This document shows positions 34,535-43,266 of a stretch of DNA of 64,000 bases, one piece after another. The notes below the pieces were generated by a model. That model made no database searches. It was not told where the DNA came from and worked only from the letters and a program-made list of their open reading frames with translations. The position numbers and the translations under genes were made by a program. This DNA is from Streptomyces klenkii (GTDB taxonomy: Bacteria > Actinomycetota > Actinomycetes > Streptomycetales > Streptomycetaceae), in contig NZ_RBAM01000008.1 in NCBI RefSeq assembly GCF_003626645.1, positions 186,001 to 250,000 of the forward strand, in the 5' to 3' direction. The first letter of the stretch is position 1, and every line of letters begins with the position of its first letter.

Positions 34535-34565
34535 TTGTTTATTCATACTGAATCGAACGGATAAT
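34535..34565 (+). promoter_or_regulatory. Possible promoter with palindrome for the purine permease
   Basis: TTGTTT (34535-34540) and GATAAT (34560-34565) with a long 19-bp spacer that contains the perfect palindrome ATTCA-TAC-TGAAT (34541-34553). A repressor or MerR-like activator site is possible. The 34417-34707 gap is noticeably AT-richer here. Confidence 0.45.
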
Positions 34566-34601
34566 GACCGGCTGGTTTTGTTTGATCATACAGCTCACGG
34601 C

Positions 34602-34666
34602 CGGTTCATGATCCAAGTTCGTGGTTTGCGTTCGTGTTCCGCGTTCGTGATCCACCCGCGTGTCCC
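34602..34666. repeat. 13-bp tandem array in the 5' region of the permease gene
   Basis: Five units of 13 bp (CGGTTCATGATCC, AAGTTCGTGGTTT, GCGTTCGTGTTCC, GCGTTCGTGATCC, ACCCGCGTGTCCC) between promoter and start codon. Confidence 0.75.
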
Positions 34667-34707
34667 CCGCCGCCTGCCCCCGCAGGCCCATCCGACTGAG
34701 GTCTCGT

Positions 34708-36177
34708 ATGCCCACCTCGGCCACTTCCCCGGTCGACGCCCAGCAGCCCCCGCCGCCCTCCCAGCCCAAGGGCGCCCTCGACCGGTACTTCCGGATCAGC
34801 GAGCGGGGCTCGTCCGTCTCCCGGGAGCTCCGCGGCGGCCTGGCCACGTTCTTCGCGATGGCCTACATCGTCGTGCTGAACCCGATCATCCTCGGCGCCG
34901 GCCAGGACAAGTTCGGCCACCAGCTGGACAACGGCCAGCTCGTCACGGCCACCGCCCTGATGGCCGGCCTCAGCACCGTCCTCATGGGCGTCATCGGCAA
35001 CGTGCCCATCGCGTGCGCCGCCGGCCTCGGCATCAACGCCGTCGTCTCGCTCCAGCTCGCCCCCAAGATGAGCTGGCCCGACGCGATGGGCATGGTGGTG
35101 CTGGCCGGCCTCGTGCTGATGCTGCTGGTCGCCTCCGGTCTGCGGCAGCGCGTCATGGACGCCATCCCGGGCGGGCTGCGGCGCGCCATCGCGATCGGCA
35201 TCGGCCTCTTCATCTCGCTGATCGGCCTCGTCGACTCCGGCTTCGTCACCCGCAACCCGGACGGCGCGCACACCACCGTCCCCATGGGCCTCGGCCAGGG
35301 CGGCCAGCTGCACGGCTGGCCCGTACTCGTCTTCGTCGCCGGCCTCGCGCTGACGTTCATCCTGGTCGTCCGCAAGACGCGCGGCGCGATCCTCATCGGC
35401 ATCGTCGTCATGACGTTCGTGGCGATCGTCATCAACTCCCTCGCCAAGATCCCGGGCACGGGCTGGGGCCTGTCCGTCCCCCAGGTGCCGGACAAGATCG
35501 TGGGCGCCCCCGACTTCGGCCTCATCGGCCACATCAGCCTCTTCGGCGGCTTCCGCGAGGTCGGCCTGCTGACCGGCTGCCTGTTCGTCTTCACCGTGCT
35601 GCTGTCGGGCTTCTTCGACGCGATGGGCACGATCATCGGCGTCGGCGAGGAGGCCGGGCTCACCGACGAGAACGGCCAGCTGCCCAACATGGGCAAGATC
35701 CTCATGGTCGACGGCATCGCGGTCGCCGGCGGCGGTCTCGGCTCCGCCTCCGCCAACACCTGCTTCGTGGAATCCACGGCCGGCGTCGGCGAGGGCGCCC
35801 GTACGGGCCTCGCCAACCTGATGACCGGCGGCCTCTTCCTCCTCACCCTGGTCTTCACCCCGCTCGCCACGGTCGTCCCCTCCCAGGCGGCCACGCCCGC
35901 CCTGCTGGTCGTGGGCTTCCTGATCATGGCGGCGAACGTCAGGGAGATCGACTGGAGCGACTTCACCATCGCGGTGCCGGCGTTCCTGACGATCATCGCG
36001 ATGCCGTTCACGTACTCGATCACCAACGGCATCGGCATCGGCGTACTCGCCTTCATCCTCCTCCGCATCGCCGACCGCCGAGCCCGCGAAATCCCCTGGC
36101 TCCTGAACGTGGTCGGCCTCTGCTTCCTCGTGTACTTCTTCCTCGACCCGATCGAGCAGATGCTGGGCGTGAAGTAG
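34708..36177 (+). CDS. NCS2-family purine permease (AzgA-like)
   Basis: 489 residues, about 12-13 helices. LRGGLATFFAMAYIVVLNPIIL, AACAAGLGINAVV-like segment (ACAAGLGINAVVSLQ), FFDAMGTIIGVGEEAGL and GSASANTCFVESTAGVGEGARTGLANL are the hallmark regions of the AzgA/GhxP adenine-guanine-hypoxanthine group. Proton symport of purine bases across the plasma membrane. Start at ATG 34708 gives the usual N-terminus (LDRYFRISERGSSVSRELRGG). Monocistronic. Confidence 0.92.
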   Translation: MPTSATSPVDAQQPPPPSQPKGALDRYFRISERGSSVSRELRGGLATFFAMAYIVVLNPIILGAGQDKFGHQLDNGQLVTATALMAGLSTVLMGVIGNVPIACAAGLGINAVVSLQLAPKMSWPDAMGMVVLAGLVLMLLVASGLRQRVMDAIPGGLRRAIAIGIGLFISLIGLVDSGFVTRNPDGAHTTVPMGLGQGGQLHGWPVLVFVAGLALTFILVVRKTRGAILIGIVVMTFVAIVINSLAKIPGTGWGLSVPQVPDKIVGAPDFGLIGHISLFGGFREVGLLTGCLFVFTVLLSGFFDAMGTIIGVGEEAGLTDENGQLPNMGKILMVDGIAVAGGGLGSASANTCFVESTAGVGEGARTGLANLMTGGLFLLTLVFTPLATVVPSQAATPALLVVGFLIMAANVREIDWSDFTIAVPAFLTIIAMPFTYSITNGIGIGVLAFILLRIADRRAREIPWLLNVVGLCFLVYFFLDPIEQMLGVK

Positions 36178-36716
36178 CGAGCGCCGACCGCGTCGCGTCC
36201 GTCTCGCACCGCACCGCCCCTGGTGACGGCCTGTATGGGTTGTCGCTGGGGGCGGTGTGTTGTGTCTGGGGGTGCAGGTGAGAGCTGGCTGGGTGGCGGG
36301 CTCGGATCCGTGAGTTAGTGCGGGTTAGAACAAGCTGGCAGCAGGGGGAAGGTGGGGGGCTTGCGCTTGTCGGGCGCGACTTGCGGTCCGGGAAGGCCAC
36401 CGAGGCCCGTGAGGCGCGAACTGCCCGGTGGGGTCCGTAAGGTGCACCGACTGCACACCCCGCGCACTTCTACGCCGCACAGCCCGGCCCCGCCGGTGGG
36501 TTTCCGCGCCGAGAGGGCATCAACCCCCCACCAGCCACCCCCAGCCCCAGCCCCAGCCCCCAACCACCCCCACCCCCACCCCCACCCCCATCACACACCA
36601 GCAGCGCCCGCGTTGCGCGATCGCGCAGATCACGCTGCCGTACGGCAGGAAGCCCGATACCGTACCCGCGAGGGACCTTTGCACCGGCACCGCCGGAATC
36701 GGGAGGGGACTGCTCC
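36178..36716. other. Gene-free region with C-rich microsatellites
   Basis: About 540 bp. From 36535 to 36597 it carries CCCCAG and CCCCCAC runs (CCCCAGCCCCAGCCCCAGCC and CCCCCACCCCCACCCCCACC). No gene with good codon bias was found on either strand. The 3' part (36600-36716) should hold the YceI promoter; GGGAGGGG is its RBS. Confidence 0.6.
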
Positions 36717-37229
36717 ATGAAGAACGGGCCGTTACCGGGCGTCTACCGCATCGACCCCGACGCTTCGAGGATCCGGTTCCGGATGCGGGCGTTCTTCGGG
36801 CTGTTCCCCATCAAGGGGACCTTCTCCGTCGCGCACGGCAGCATCGCCGTCGCGGAGCCCGAATCCGCCTCCACCGTCGAGGCCGTGATCCCCGTCGACA
36901 GTTTCTCCAGCGGGCACGCCCAGCGTGACCGGCACGTCCGTTCAGCCGATTATCTCGACTCGGCGCTCCACCCCGAGATCCGTTTCCACGGCGCCGAAGT
37001 CCAGCGCGCGGAGGGAGCGGAGGGAGAAGTGACGCTGCTCGGCGAGCTGACGGTGCGTGGCGTCACCCGGCCGGCCGCCCTCACCCTGGAGGAGGTCATC
37101 GCGGACGGCCCGCGACTGAGCGTACGGGCCATGACCGTCGTCGACCGCTACGCCTTCGGAGTCACCAACGCCAAGGGAATGACGGGCCGTCGGCTGCGGA
37201 TCGCCCTCGATGTGGTGGCCGTGCGCTGA
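36717..37229 (+). CDS. YceI-family protein
   Basis: 170 residues, lipocalin-like YceI fold: GVYRIDPDASRIRFRMRAFFGLFPIKGTFS, then RDRHVRSADYLDSALHPEIRFHG, LTVRGVTRPAALTLE and FGVTNAKGMTGRRLRI. Binds polyprenoid or amphiphilic ligands in homologues. No signal peptide, so this one is cytoplasmic. Strong RBS. Function in this organism unknown. Confidence 0.93.
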   Translation: MKNGPLPGVYRIDPDASRIRFRMRAFFGLFPIKGTFSVAHGSIAVAEPESASTVEAVIPVDSFSSGHAQRDRHVRSADYLDSALHPEIRFHGAEVQRAEGAEGEVTLLGELTVRGVTRPAALTLEEVIADGPRLSVRAMTVVDRYAFGVTNAKGMTGRRLRIALDVVAVR

Positions 37230-37370
37230 GGCCCCGAGGGGCGGCGCGAGGCGTGTTCCGGGACCCCGTGCGCTCCCCGCGCCGCCCCCGTTCCCCCTGT
37301 CACGGCCGTGCGGAACCGGTACCTTCGGGGGGAAAGCGGCCGGTGGTCTCGGGCGGTCTTAGGGGTTTCG

Positions 37371-38441
37371 GTGGGGATCGAGAGCGATCAGCTTGTGTAC
37401 GACTATCTGAGCCGGGTCGGTGACATCGCCCAGCGGCAGGCGGAGCTCACCTCCGCCGATCGCATGCGGCTGGTCTCCCGGCTGCGGACGGAGATCGAGC
37501 GCCGCAGAGCCTCCGAGGGCGCCGATTCGCCCGCCGCCGTCCAGCGCATCCTCACCGGCCTCGGCACGCCGGACGAGGCGGTCGCCGGTGCGGGAGCCTC
37601 GGCAGGGGCCTCGGCGGGATCCTCAGCGGGGGCCGCCGCGGCCGGCGGGTTCGCCGACACCGGCAGGCGCGTCCCGTCGCCCCGGCGCGAGGGGGAGCCC
37701 GTACGCGCCGCCCCCTCCGTCCCTTCCCGCCCCGCCGGCCCGCCCTCGTACACCGCGCCCGAGCGGCCCGCCGCCGAGGTGACCGCAGGGGCGACCCCCG
37801 GAGCCGGGGCCGGTGACGCGCAGGACTGGTGGAGCGTCGAGGCCGGTTCCGCCCCGCTGTCCTCCCCGTTCGCGGGCGCGGGCGCCGGTGCGGCCCAGGG
37901 CACGATCCATGGCTTCACCGGCGGCATCGAGATCCCCGACATACTGAAACCGCCCCCGCGGCCCGGCGACGAACGCGACGGCCGCGACGAGCCCGAAGGC
38001 CCCGCCGCCGCCCGGCAGGGCGAGCACGGCTCGGAGGGCACCTGGGACGAGGAGGACGACGAGGGCGGCCCGCGCCGCCCGAGCCTCTTCCGGCGCGCCG
38101 ACGGCGCCCCCGTACCGCCGCTGCTCCTGCTCGTCGCCCTGATCCTGGTCGTGGGCGCCGTGCTCAGCAACTGGATCGTCCTCGCGGCCGGCTGGTGCCT
38201 CGCCTACCTCACCCGCAAGCTCTCGCAGACCGAGTCCAAGTGGGCCGTCATGGGCGTGCCCGGCCTCGTCGCGGCCGCCGGGATCGTGTGGCTGTGGGGC
38301 CGTACGGAGGGGCGCTGGGGCGATCCCGTGCCGGACGGCGCGCTGGGCGCGGCCATGTCGGACACGTGGCCCTGGGTCCTGCGGTGCGCGGCCGTCGCCT
38401 CCGCGGCGTTCGTCGTGTGGCGCTCACGCCGCCCGGGGTAG
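37371..38441 (+). CDS. Streptomyces-type integral membrane protein with coiled N-terminal domain
   Basis: 356 residues from GTG 37371 (AGGGG six bases upstream). N-terminal 60 residues (DQLVYDYLSRVGDIAQRQAELTSADRMRLVSRLRTEIERRR) resemble the HAAS-type domain seen with PadR-like systems. A long Gly/Ala/Pro linker (GASAGASAGSSAGAAAAGG) and a charged stretch follow; the C-terminal 110 residues form three or four helices (PPLLLLVALILVVGAVLSNWIVLAAGWCLAYL). Function unknown. Confidence 0.8.
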   Translation: MGIESDQLVYDYLSRVGDIAQRQAELTSADRMRLVSRLRTEIERRRASEGADSPAAVQRILTGLGTPDEAVAGAGASAGASAGSSAGAAAAGGFADTGRRVPSPRREGEPVRAAPSVPSRPAGPPSYTAPERPAAEVTAGATPGAGAGDAQDWWSVEAGSAPLSSPFAGAGAGAAQGTIHGFTGGIEIPDILKPPPRPGDERDGRDEPEGPAAARQGEHGSEGTWDEEDDEGGPRRPSLFRRADGAPVPPLLLLVALILVVGAVLSNWIVLAAGWCLAYLTRKLSQTESKWAVMGVPGLVAAAGIVWLWGRTEGRWGDPVPDGALGAAMSDTWPWVLRCAAVASAAFVVWRSRRPG

Positions 38442-38459
38442 TCCCCGAGCCCGTTCCGC

Positions 38460-39335
38460 TCAGGCCCGTTCCGCAGCCCCCGGCTCCGGAACGTACGCCC
38501 GCTCCTCCCCCTCCCACGGCTTTCCCGGGATCACCAGCGGACCGGCCGTCACCGGGTCCGGTACGACCACCGCGTGCAGGCCGAAGACCTCCCGCACCAG
38601 GTCCGCCGTCACGATGTCCGCCGGCCGGCCCTGGGCGACGATGCGGCCCGCCTTCATCGCGACGAGGTGGTCGGCGTAGCGCGCCGCCTGGTTGAGGTCG
38701 TGGAGGACCGCGACGACCGTGCGGCCCCGCTCGCGGTTGAGCCGCCGCACCAGGTCGAGGACCTCCACCTGGTGGGAGATGTCGAGGTACGTCGTGGGCT
38801 CGTCGAGGAGGAGCAGGTCCGTCTCCTGGGCGAGGGCCATGGCGATCCAGACGCGCTGCCGCTGGCCGCCGGAGAGTTCGTCGACGGACCGCTCGGCCAG
38901 CGCGGTCGTGTCCGTACGGGCCATGGCGTCGGCCACGGCCCGCTCGTCCGCCTCCGACCACTGCTGCCACCAGCGCTGGTGCGGCTGGCGGCCGCGGGCG
39001 ACGAGGTCCGCGACGGTGATGGCCTCGGGTGCGACGGGCGTCTGCGGGAGCAGGCCGAGGGACTGGGCGATGGCCCGGGTGGGTATCCGGGCGAGGTCCT
39101 CGCCGTCGAGCAGCACGGTGCCGCGGGCGGGCTTCAGCAGCCGGCCGAGCGCCCGCAGCAGGGTCGACTTCCCGCACGCGTTGGGGCCGATGACGATGGT
39201 GACCTCGCCGTCGGGGACGGCCAGGTCGAGGCCGTCGACGACCGTGCGGTCCTCGTAGGCGAGGGTCAGGTCGCGGGCGGCCAGCCGGCTGCCCTTCAGG
39301 CCCTCCTTCAGGCCCTCCGTCACGCTCTCCGTCAC
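38460..39335 (-). CDS. Siderophore ABC transporter ATP-binding protein
   Basis: 291 residues. Walker A GPNACGKSTLLRAL, Q-loop LLPQTPVAPE, signature LSGGQRQRVWIAMALAQ, Walker B LLLLDEPTTYLD, H-loop VLHDLNQA: a FecE/FepC-type ATPase that powers ferric-siderophore uptake. The GTG start (39335) overlaps the permease stop (GTGA), with GGAGGA upstream. The N-terminus VTESVTEGLKEGLKGS is a 4-residue tandem repeat coded by 12-bp units, another start-codon repeat. Third gene of the operon. Confidence 0.93.
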   Translation of the reverse strand: MTESVTEGLKEGLKGSRLAARDLTLAYEDRTVVDGLDLAVPDGEVTIVIGPNACGKSTLLRALGRLLKPARGTVLLDGEDLARIPTRAIAQSLGLLPQTPVAPEAITVADLVARGRQPHQRWWQQWSEADERAVADAMARTDTTALAERSVDELSGGQRQRVWIAMALAQETDLLLLDEPTTYLDISHQVEVLDLVRRLNRERGRTVVAVLHDLNQAARYADHLVAMKAGRIVAQGRPADIVTADLVREVFGLHAVVVPDPVTAGPLVIPGKPWEGEERAYVPEPGAAERA

Positions 39336-40423
39336 GCTGTTCCTCCGGAGTTCCGGGTGCTGTGGCCCTTGATGATGAGCCGGATCAGGTACGGGGCGCC
39401 GACCGCCGCGGTCAGCACGCCGACGGGCAGCTGGGTCGGTTCCAGCAGCTTGCGGCCCAGCAGGTCCGCGACGACCACGATGACCGCGCCGGTCAGCGCC
39501 GAGGACAGCAGCGGGATCTGCGCGGTGCGCGTCATGCGGCGGGCCAGTTGCGGGGCGAGCAGCGCCACGAAGTCGACGGGGCCGGCCGCGCCCGTGGCGA
39601 TGGACGCGAGGACGACGCCGAGGAGGACGAGCCCGCCCCGCACCCGGTTCAGCCGCACGCCCAGCGCGGTCGCCGTGTCGTCGTCCATGGTGACCGTGCG
39701 CTGCGCGCGGGCGGCCCAAAAGAGGAAGGGCGCGAGCGCGAGCAGCGCCCAGGCCAGCGGGGCGGCCTCGTCCCAGCCGGGCCCGTTCAGCGAGCCGGTC
39801 ATCCACACCTGCGCGCGCTGGGCGACGAGGTAGTCGCCCTTGGTCATGAACAGGTGGGTGACGGAGCGCAGGGCGACGGCGAAGCCGATGCCGATGAGGA
39901 CGAAGCGGGTGGCGTGCAGGCCGCCGCGCCACGCGAAGACGTAGACGAGGGCGGCGGCGAGGAGGCCGCCGGCGACGGACACGTAGGGCAGGGCGGCGTA
40001 CGAGGTGACGCCGAAGGTCATCGCGCCGACGGCGAGGGCACTCGCGCCCTGGGTGATGCCGATGACGTCGGGGCTGGCCAGCGGGTTGCGGGCGACGGTC
40101 TGGATGAGCGCGCCGCCGGCGCCGAACGCGAGGCCGACGAGCAGGCCCACGGTCATGCGCGGCAGCCGCAGCGTGCCGACGGTGACCTCTTCGCGCGAGG
40201 GCTCGCCGAGGAGGACCTTGAGCACCTCGCCGGGCTCGGCGTAGGTCTTGCCGATGCACAGGTAGGCGAGGCAGGCGGCGGCGAGCAGGAGGGCGAGGCC
40301 GGCGGCGACCGCGGTGCCGCGCCGGTGGACGAGGAAGGAGCCGCGCCCGGCCCGTACGAGGGCGTAGCCGGCGGGGCGCGCGGAGGGGGCGGCGGCGGGG
40401 CCGCGTGCTGCTGCGGTGCTCAT
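39332..40423 (-). CDS. FecCD-family siderophore permease (second)
   Basis: 363 residues, about 9-10 helices. LRLPRMTVGLLVGLAFGAGGALIQTVARNPLASPDVIGIT is the conserved FecCD segment; the coupling GAAGPVDFVALLAPQLARR is present. Forms a heterodimer channel with the product of the upstream gene. The ATG overlaps the preceding stop by four bases. Confidence 0.93.
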   Translation of the reverse strand: MSTAAARGPAAAPSARPAGYALVRAGRGSFLVHRRGTAVAAGLALLLAAACLAYLCIGKTYAEPGEVLKVLLGEPSREEVTVGTLRLPRMTVGLLVGLAFGAGGALIQTVARNPLASPDVIGITQGASALAVGAMTFGVTSYAALPYVSVAGGLLAAALVYVFAWRGGLHATRFVLIGIGFAVALRSVTHLFMTKGDYLVAQRAQVWMTGSLNGPGWDEAAPLAWALLALAPFLFWAARAQRTVTMDDDTATALGVRLNRVRGGLVLLGVVLASIATGAAGPVDFVALLAPQLARRMTRTAQIPLLSSALTGAVIVVVADLLGRKLLEPTQLPVGVLTAAVGAPYLIRLIIKGHSTRNSGGTA

Positions 40424-41463
40424 ACGGCGGCCACCCGCTTCCGGCGGACGAGGGCGACGAGGAAGGGCACGCCGATCAGGGCCGTCATGACGCCGGCCGG
40501 GACCTCGCCCGGCGGGAAGAAGACCCGGCCCGCGGTGTCGGCGGCCAGCAGGACGACGGGGCCGAGGAGGGCGGACATGGGCAGCAGCCAGCGGTGGTCG
40601 CCGCCGACGAGCGCGCGGGCGATGTGCGGCACGGCGAGGCCGACGAAGGCGATGGGGCCGGCGGCGGCCACGCCGGCGCCGGTCAGGACGGTGGCGCCGA
40701 GCCCGCCCGTGATGCGGACGGCGGCGACGTTCTGGCCGAGGCCCTTCGCGACGTCCTCGCCGAGGGCGAGGGCGTCCAGGCCACGGGCCACGGACAGCAC
40801 CAGTACCGCACCCACCAGCAGGAACGGCCAGATCCGGCCGGCCAGCCCGGTGTCGCTCGCGGAGAGCGAGCCGACCTGCCAGAAGCGGAACTTGTCCAGG
40901 ACGGACGCCTGGGTGGTCAGCACGGCGGTGGTCAGCGAGACGAGCAGGGCGTTGATCGCGGCGCCGGCCAGCGCGAGTTTGACGGGCGAGGCGCCGCCGC
41001 GGCCGCGCGAGGCGATCGCGTAGACGGCGACGGAGGCGAGCGCCGCGCCGCCGAACGCCCACCACACGTAGCCGGTGAGGCTCTCCACCCCGGCGAGCAT
41101 GATCGCGAGGACGACGCCGACGGCCGCGCCGTGGCTGATGCCGAGGATGCCGGGGTCGGCAATGGGGTTGCGGGTGATGCCTTGCAGGGCCGTACCGGCG
41201 AGGGCGAGGCCCGCGCCGACCATCAGGCCGACGAGCGTGCGCGGCAGCCGCATCTCGCGGACGACGGCGGCGTCCTTGCCGTCGCCGCCGTGCAGCAGGG
41301 CGTCGAGGACGTGGCCGGGAGCGACCGGGCGGGCGCCCACGGCAAGGCTGAGGAGCACCGCGACCAGCAGGGCGGCGACCGCGGCCACCGTCCAGCCGAT
41401 GCGGCGCCTGACCAGGGAGGATCTGGGGGTGCTGAGCGGGACGGCGGCTGACATCGCTTCCAC
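40420..41463 (-). CDS. FecCD-family siderophore permease (first)
   Basis: 347 residues from GTG 41463 (an ATG at 41454 is an alternative). LRLPRTLVGLMVGAGLALAGTALQGITRNPIADPGILGIS and GPIAFVGLAVPHIARAL are the family signatures. First gene of a permease-permease-ATPase operon that has no substrate-binding lipoprotein. An iron box lies at 41499-41517 just upstream. Confidence 0.93.
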   Translation of the reverse strand: MEAMSAAVPLSTPRSSLVRRRIGWTVAAVAALLVAVLLSLAVGARPVAPGHVLDALLHGGDGKDAAVVREMRLPRTLVGLMVGAGLALAGTALQGITRNPIADPGILGISHGAAVGVVLAIMLAGVESLTGYVWWAFGGAALASVAVYAIASRGRGGASPVKLALAGAAINALLVSLTTAVLTTQASVLDKFRFWQVGSLSASDTGLAGRIWPFLLVGAVLVLSVARGLDALALGEDVAKGLGQNVAAVRITGGLGATVLTGAGVAAAGPIAFVGLAVPHIARALVGGDHRWLLPMSALLGPVVLLAADTAGRVFFPPGEVPAGVMTALIGVPFLVALVRRKRVAAV

Positions 41464-41498
41464 GGGGGTCGGACGGCCGAAAGGCCGGAATGGGGTGG

Positions 41499-41517
41499 TT
41501 AGGGCAGGCTAAGCGTA
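41499..41517 (-). promoter_or_regulatory. Iron box (DmdR1/IdeR-type operator)
   Basis: TTAGGGCAGGCTAAGCGTA resembles the 19-bp actinobacterial iron box TTAGGTTAGGCTAACCTAA at most positions, including the AGGCTAA core. It lies about 36 bp before the start of the siderophore permease operon, so Fe-DmdR1 should repress that operon when iron is plentiful. Confidence 0.7.
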
Positions 41518-41643
41518 CGTCGGGCCCGCCGGGGAGACCGGGGCGGCCCGGGGGGCCTGCCGGTGCCTGGAACCGGTGCCGGGCAGCGACTGCGGGATCC
41601 GGCACCAGGAAGGGCCGGGAGGCGCCCCCTGCACAATGGGCCC

Positions 41644-42300
41644 ATGAGTCCCACCGCGCGCACGCCCCGCTTCACGGTCGGCTTCGATCTCGACCTCACC
41701 CTGGTCGACTCCCGCCCGGGCATCCGGGCCGCGTACGAGACGCTCGTCGCCGCCACGGGCGCGGCCATCGACATCGACCTCGTCCTGAGCCGGATCGGGC
41801 CGCCGCTGGAGCAGGAGCTGGCGCACTGGTTCCCCGCGGACCGCGTCGCCGAGGCCGCCGCCTTCTACGTGGCCGCCTATCCGGAGCACGGCATCGCCCC
41901 CTCCCCCGCCCTGCCGGGCGCCCGGGAGGCCGTGACCGCGGTGCGCGAGCTGGGCGGGCGGGCGGTCGTCGTCACCGCCAAGAACGCCCGGAACGCCCGC
42001 CTCCACCTCGATCACCTGCGCATCGAGCCGGACGTGCTCGTCGGCTCGCTGTGGGCGGAGGGCAAGGCCGTGGCGCTGCGCGAGCACGGCGCGGACGTGT
42101 ACGTGGGCGACCACGTCGGCGACGTGCGCGGTGCGCGCGCGGCGGGGGCGCTGTCGGTCGGCGTGACGACGGGGCCCTGCCCGGCGGACGAGCTGCGGGC
42201 GGCGGGCGCGGACGTCGTCCTCGCCGGCCTGACGGACTTTCCGCGGTGGCTGCGCGGCTACCTGGCCGCGGGCGAGCCCGTCGCGGAGGCGCGGGCCTGA
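41644..42300 (+). CDS. HAD-superfamily phosphatase
   Basis: 218 residues. HAD motif I GFDLDLTLVDS (nucleophile Asp), motif II VVVTAKNA, motif III Lys in AEGKAVAL, motif IV VYVGDHVGDVRGARAAG. Phosphoglycolate-phosphatase-like; substrate unknown. No RBS before the ATG; CACAAT lies six bases upstream, so the transcript is probably leaderless. Its last 43 bp overlap the convergent membrane protein gene. Confidence 0.9.
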   Translation: MSPTARTPRFTVGFDLDLTLVDSRPGIRAAYETLVAATGAAIDIDLVLSRIGPPLEQELAHWFPADRVAEAAAFYVAAYPEHGIAPSPALPGAREAVTAVRELGGRAVVVTAKNARNARLHLDHLRIEPDVLVGSLWAEGKAVALREHGADVYVGDHVGDVRGARAAGALSVGVTTGPCPADELRAAGADVVLAGLTDFPRWLRGYLAAGEPVAEARA

Positions 42301-42515
42301 CGCCGCTGGTCGGCGATCGACCGCAGCACCCCGCCGCCCGCGATGAGGAATCCCACCCCCATCAGCATGCAGACGAAGTACGCTGCGGGAGGCAGCGGGT
42401 CGGCGCCCAGGAACAGCGGGGCGACCGTCGCCAGGGTGGCCACCGCGCCGACGAGGAAGACGATGGCGCCGATGCGTACCAGCAGATCCCCGGCCCGGGG
42501 CGTTTCGCTACTCAC
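42258..42515 (-). CDS. Small membrane protein
   Basis: 85 residues, two helices (VRIGAIVFLVGAVATLATVAPLFL and AAYFVCMLMGVGFLIAGGGVL) and a basic C-terminus. GTG start at 42515. Tail-to-tail overlap of 43 bp with the HAD gene. Unknown function; typical of conserved Streptomyces small membrane proteins. Confidence 0.75.
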   Translation of the reverse strand: MSSETPRAGDLLVRIGAIVFLVGAVATLATVAPLFLGADPLPPAAYFVCMLMGVGFLIAGGGVLRSIADQRRQARASATGSPAAR

Positions 42516-42560
42516 CCGACCAGGGTAGATGCCTGGGCGTGGGGTGGGGCCGGGGACATC

Positions 42561-42616
42561 TTGTCACCGGGCCCGGGACCATTAGCCTTGGGGGGTAGCG
42601 GGTCTTGCGACCCGCT
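42561..42616 (+). promoter_or_regulatory. Promoter and 5' hairpin of the cold-shock gene
   Basis: TTGTCA (42561-42566), 16-bp spacer, TAGCCT (42583-42588). Transcription would start near 42595, at a perfect stem AGCGGGTC-TTGC-GACCCGCT (42597-42616), leaving a 5' untranslated region of about 145 bases, as is usual for cold-shock mRNAs. Confidence 0.65.
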
Positions 42617-42740
42617 GTAGTGCTATCAAGAGCTGTTTTTCCGTCGATCGGTCGTCATCGATTGCCGATGGTTTCGGCGGTTTCGACGGTCTCCCCCTTC
42701 AATTCCCCATTTCCGACGAGATACGAGGACGAGGACAGAC

Positions 42741-43124
42741 GTGCCTACCGGCAAGGTCAAGTGGTTCAACAGCGAGAAGGGCTTCGGCTTTCTCTCCCGC
42801 GACGACGGCGGAGACGTCTTCGTGCACTCCTCGGTGCTCCCGGACGGGGTCGACGCTCTCAAGCCCGGCCAGCGGGTGGAATTCGGCGTCGTGGCCGGCC
42901 AGCGGGGCGACCAGGCCCTGTCGGTGATGCTGCTCGACCCCACGCCGTCGGTGGCTGCGGCCCAGCGCCGCAAGCCCGATGAGCTGGCGTCGATCGTCCA
43001 GGACCTCACCACCCTGCTGGAGAACGTCACCCAGCAGCTGGAGCGCGGCCGTTACCCGGACAAGGCCCACGGCGGCAAGATCGCCGGCATGCTGCGCGCC
43101 GTCGCCGACCAGCTGGACGTCTAG
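42741..43124 (+). CDS. Cold-shock domain protein with C-terminal extension
   Basis: 127 residues. Residues 1-65 are a cold-shock domain with RNP1 KGFGFLSRD and RNP2 VFVHSSVL; binds single-stranded nucleic acid. The C-terminal 60 residues (ELASIVQDLTTLLENVTQQLERGRYPDKAHGGKIAGMLRAVADQLDV) are helical and distinguish it from 67-residue CspA types; this extended form is common in Streptomyces. GTG start with GAGGAC before it. Terminator follows. Confidence 0.93.
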   Translation: MPTGKVKWFNSEKGFGFLSRDDGGDVFVHSSVLPDGVDALKPGQRVEFGVVAGQRGDQALSVMLLDPTPSVAAAQRRKPDELASIVQDLTTLLENVTQQLERGRYPDKAHGGKIAGMLRAVADQLDV

Positions 43125-43198
43125 CCGTCCGGCACATCCTTGTACGCGTCGGCTCCGGCCGGGTGCGGATTCCGCCGGACTCCCGCCCCGTGGGGGTC

Positions 43199-43222
43199 TC
43201 CCGCCGTTGCGGCGGGCATTTT
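43199..43222 (+). terminator. Intrinsic terminator after the cold-shock gene
   Basis: CCCGCC-GTTGC-GGCGGG followed by CATTTTT. Confidence 0.8.
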
Positions 43223-43266
43223 TCCGCGGCGACCGTCGCCGGGCAGTACCGGCGGCACGGCCTTCC

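Noticed and set aside
36315..36563. A minus-strand frame in the region before the YceI gene (GAGAGGG-rich)
   Set aside because: It is formed mainly by CCCCAG microsatellites and has no protein-like composition or RBS.
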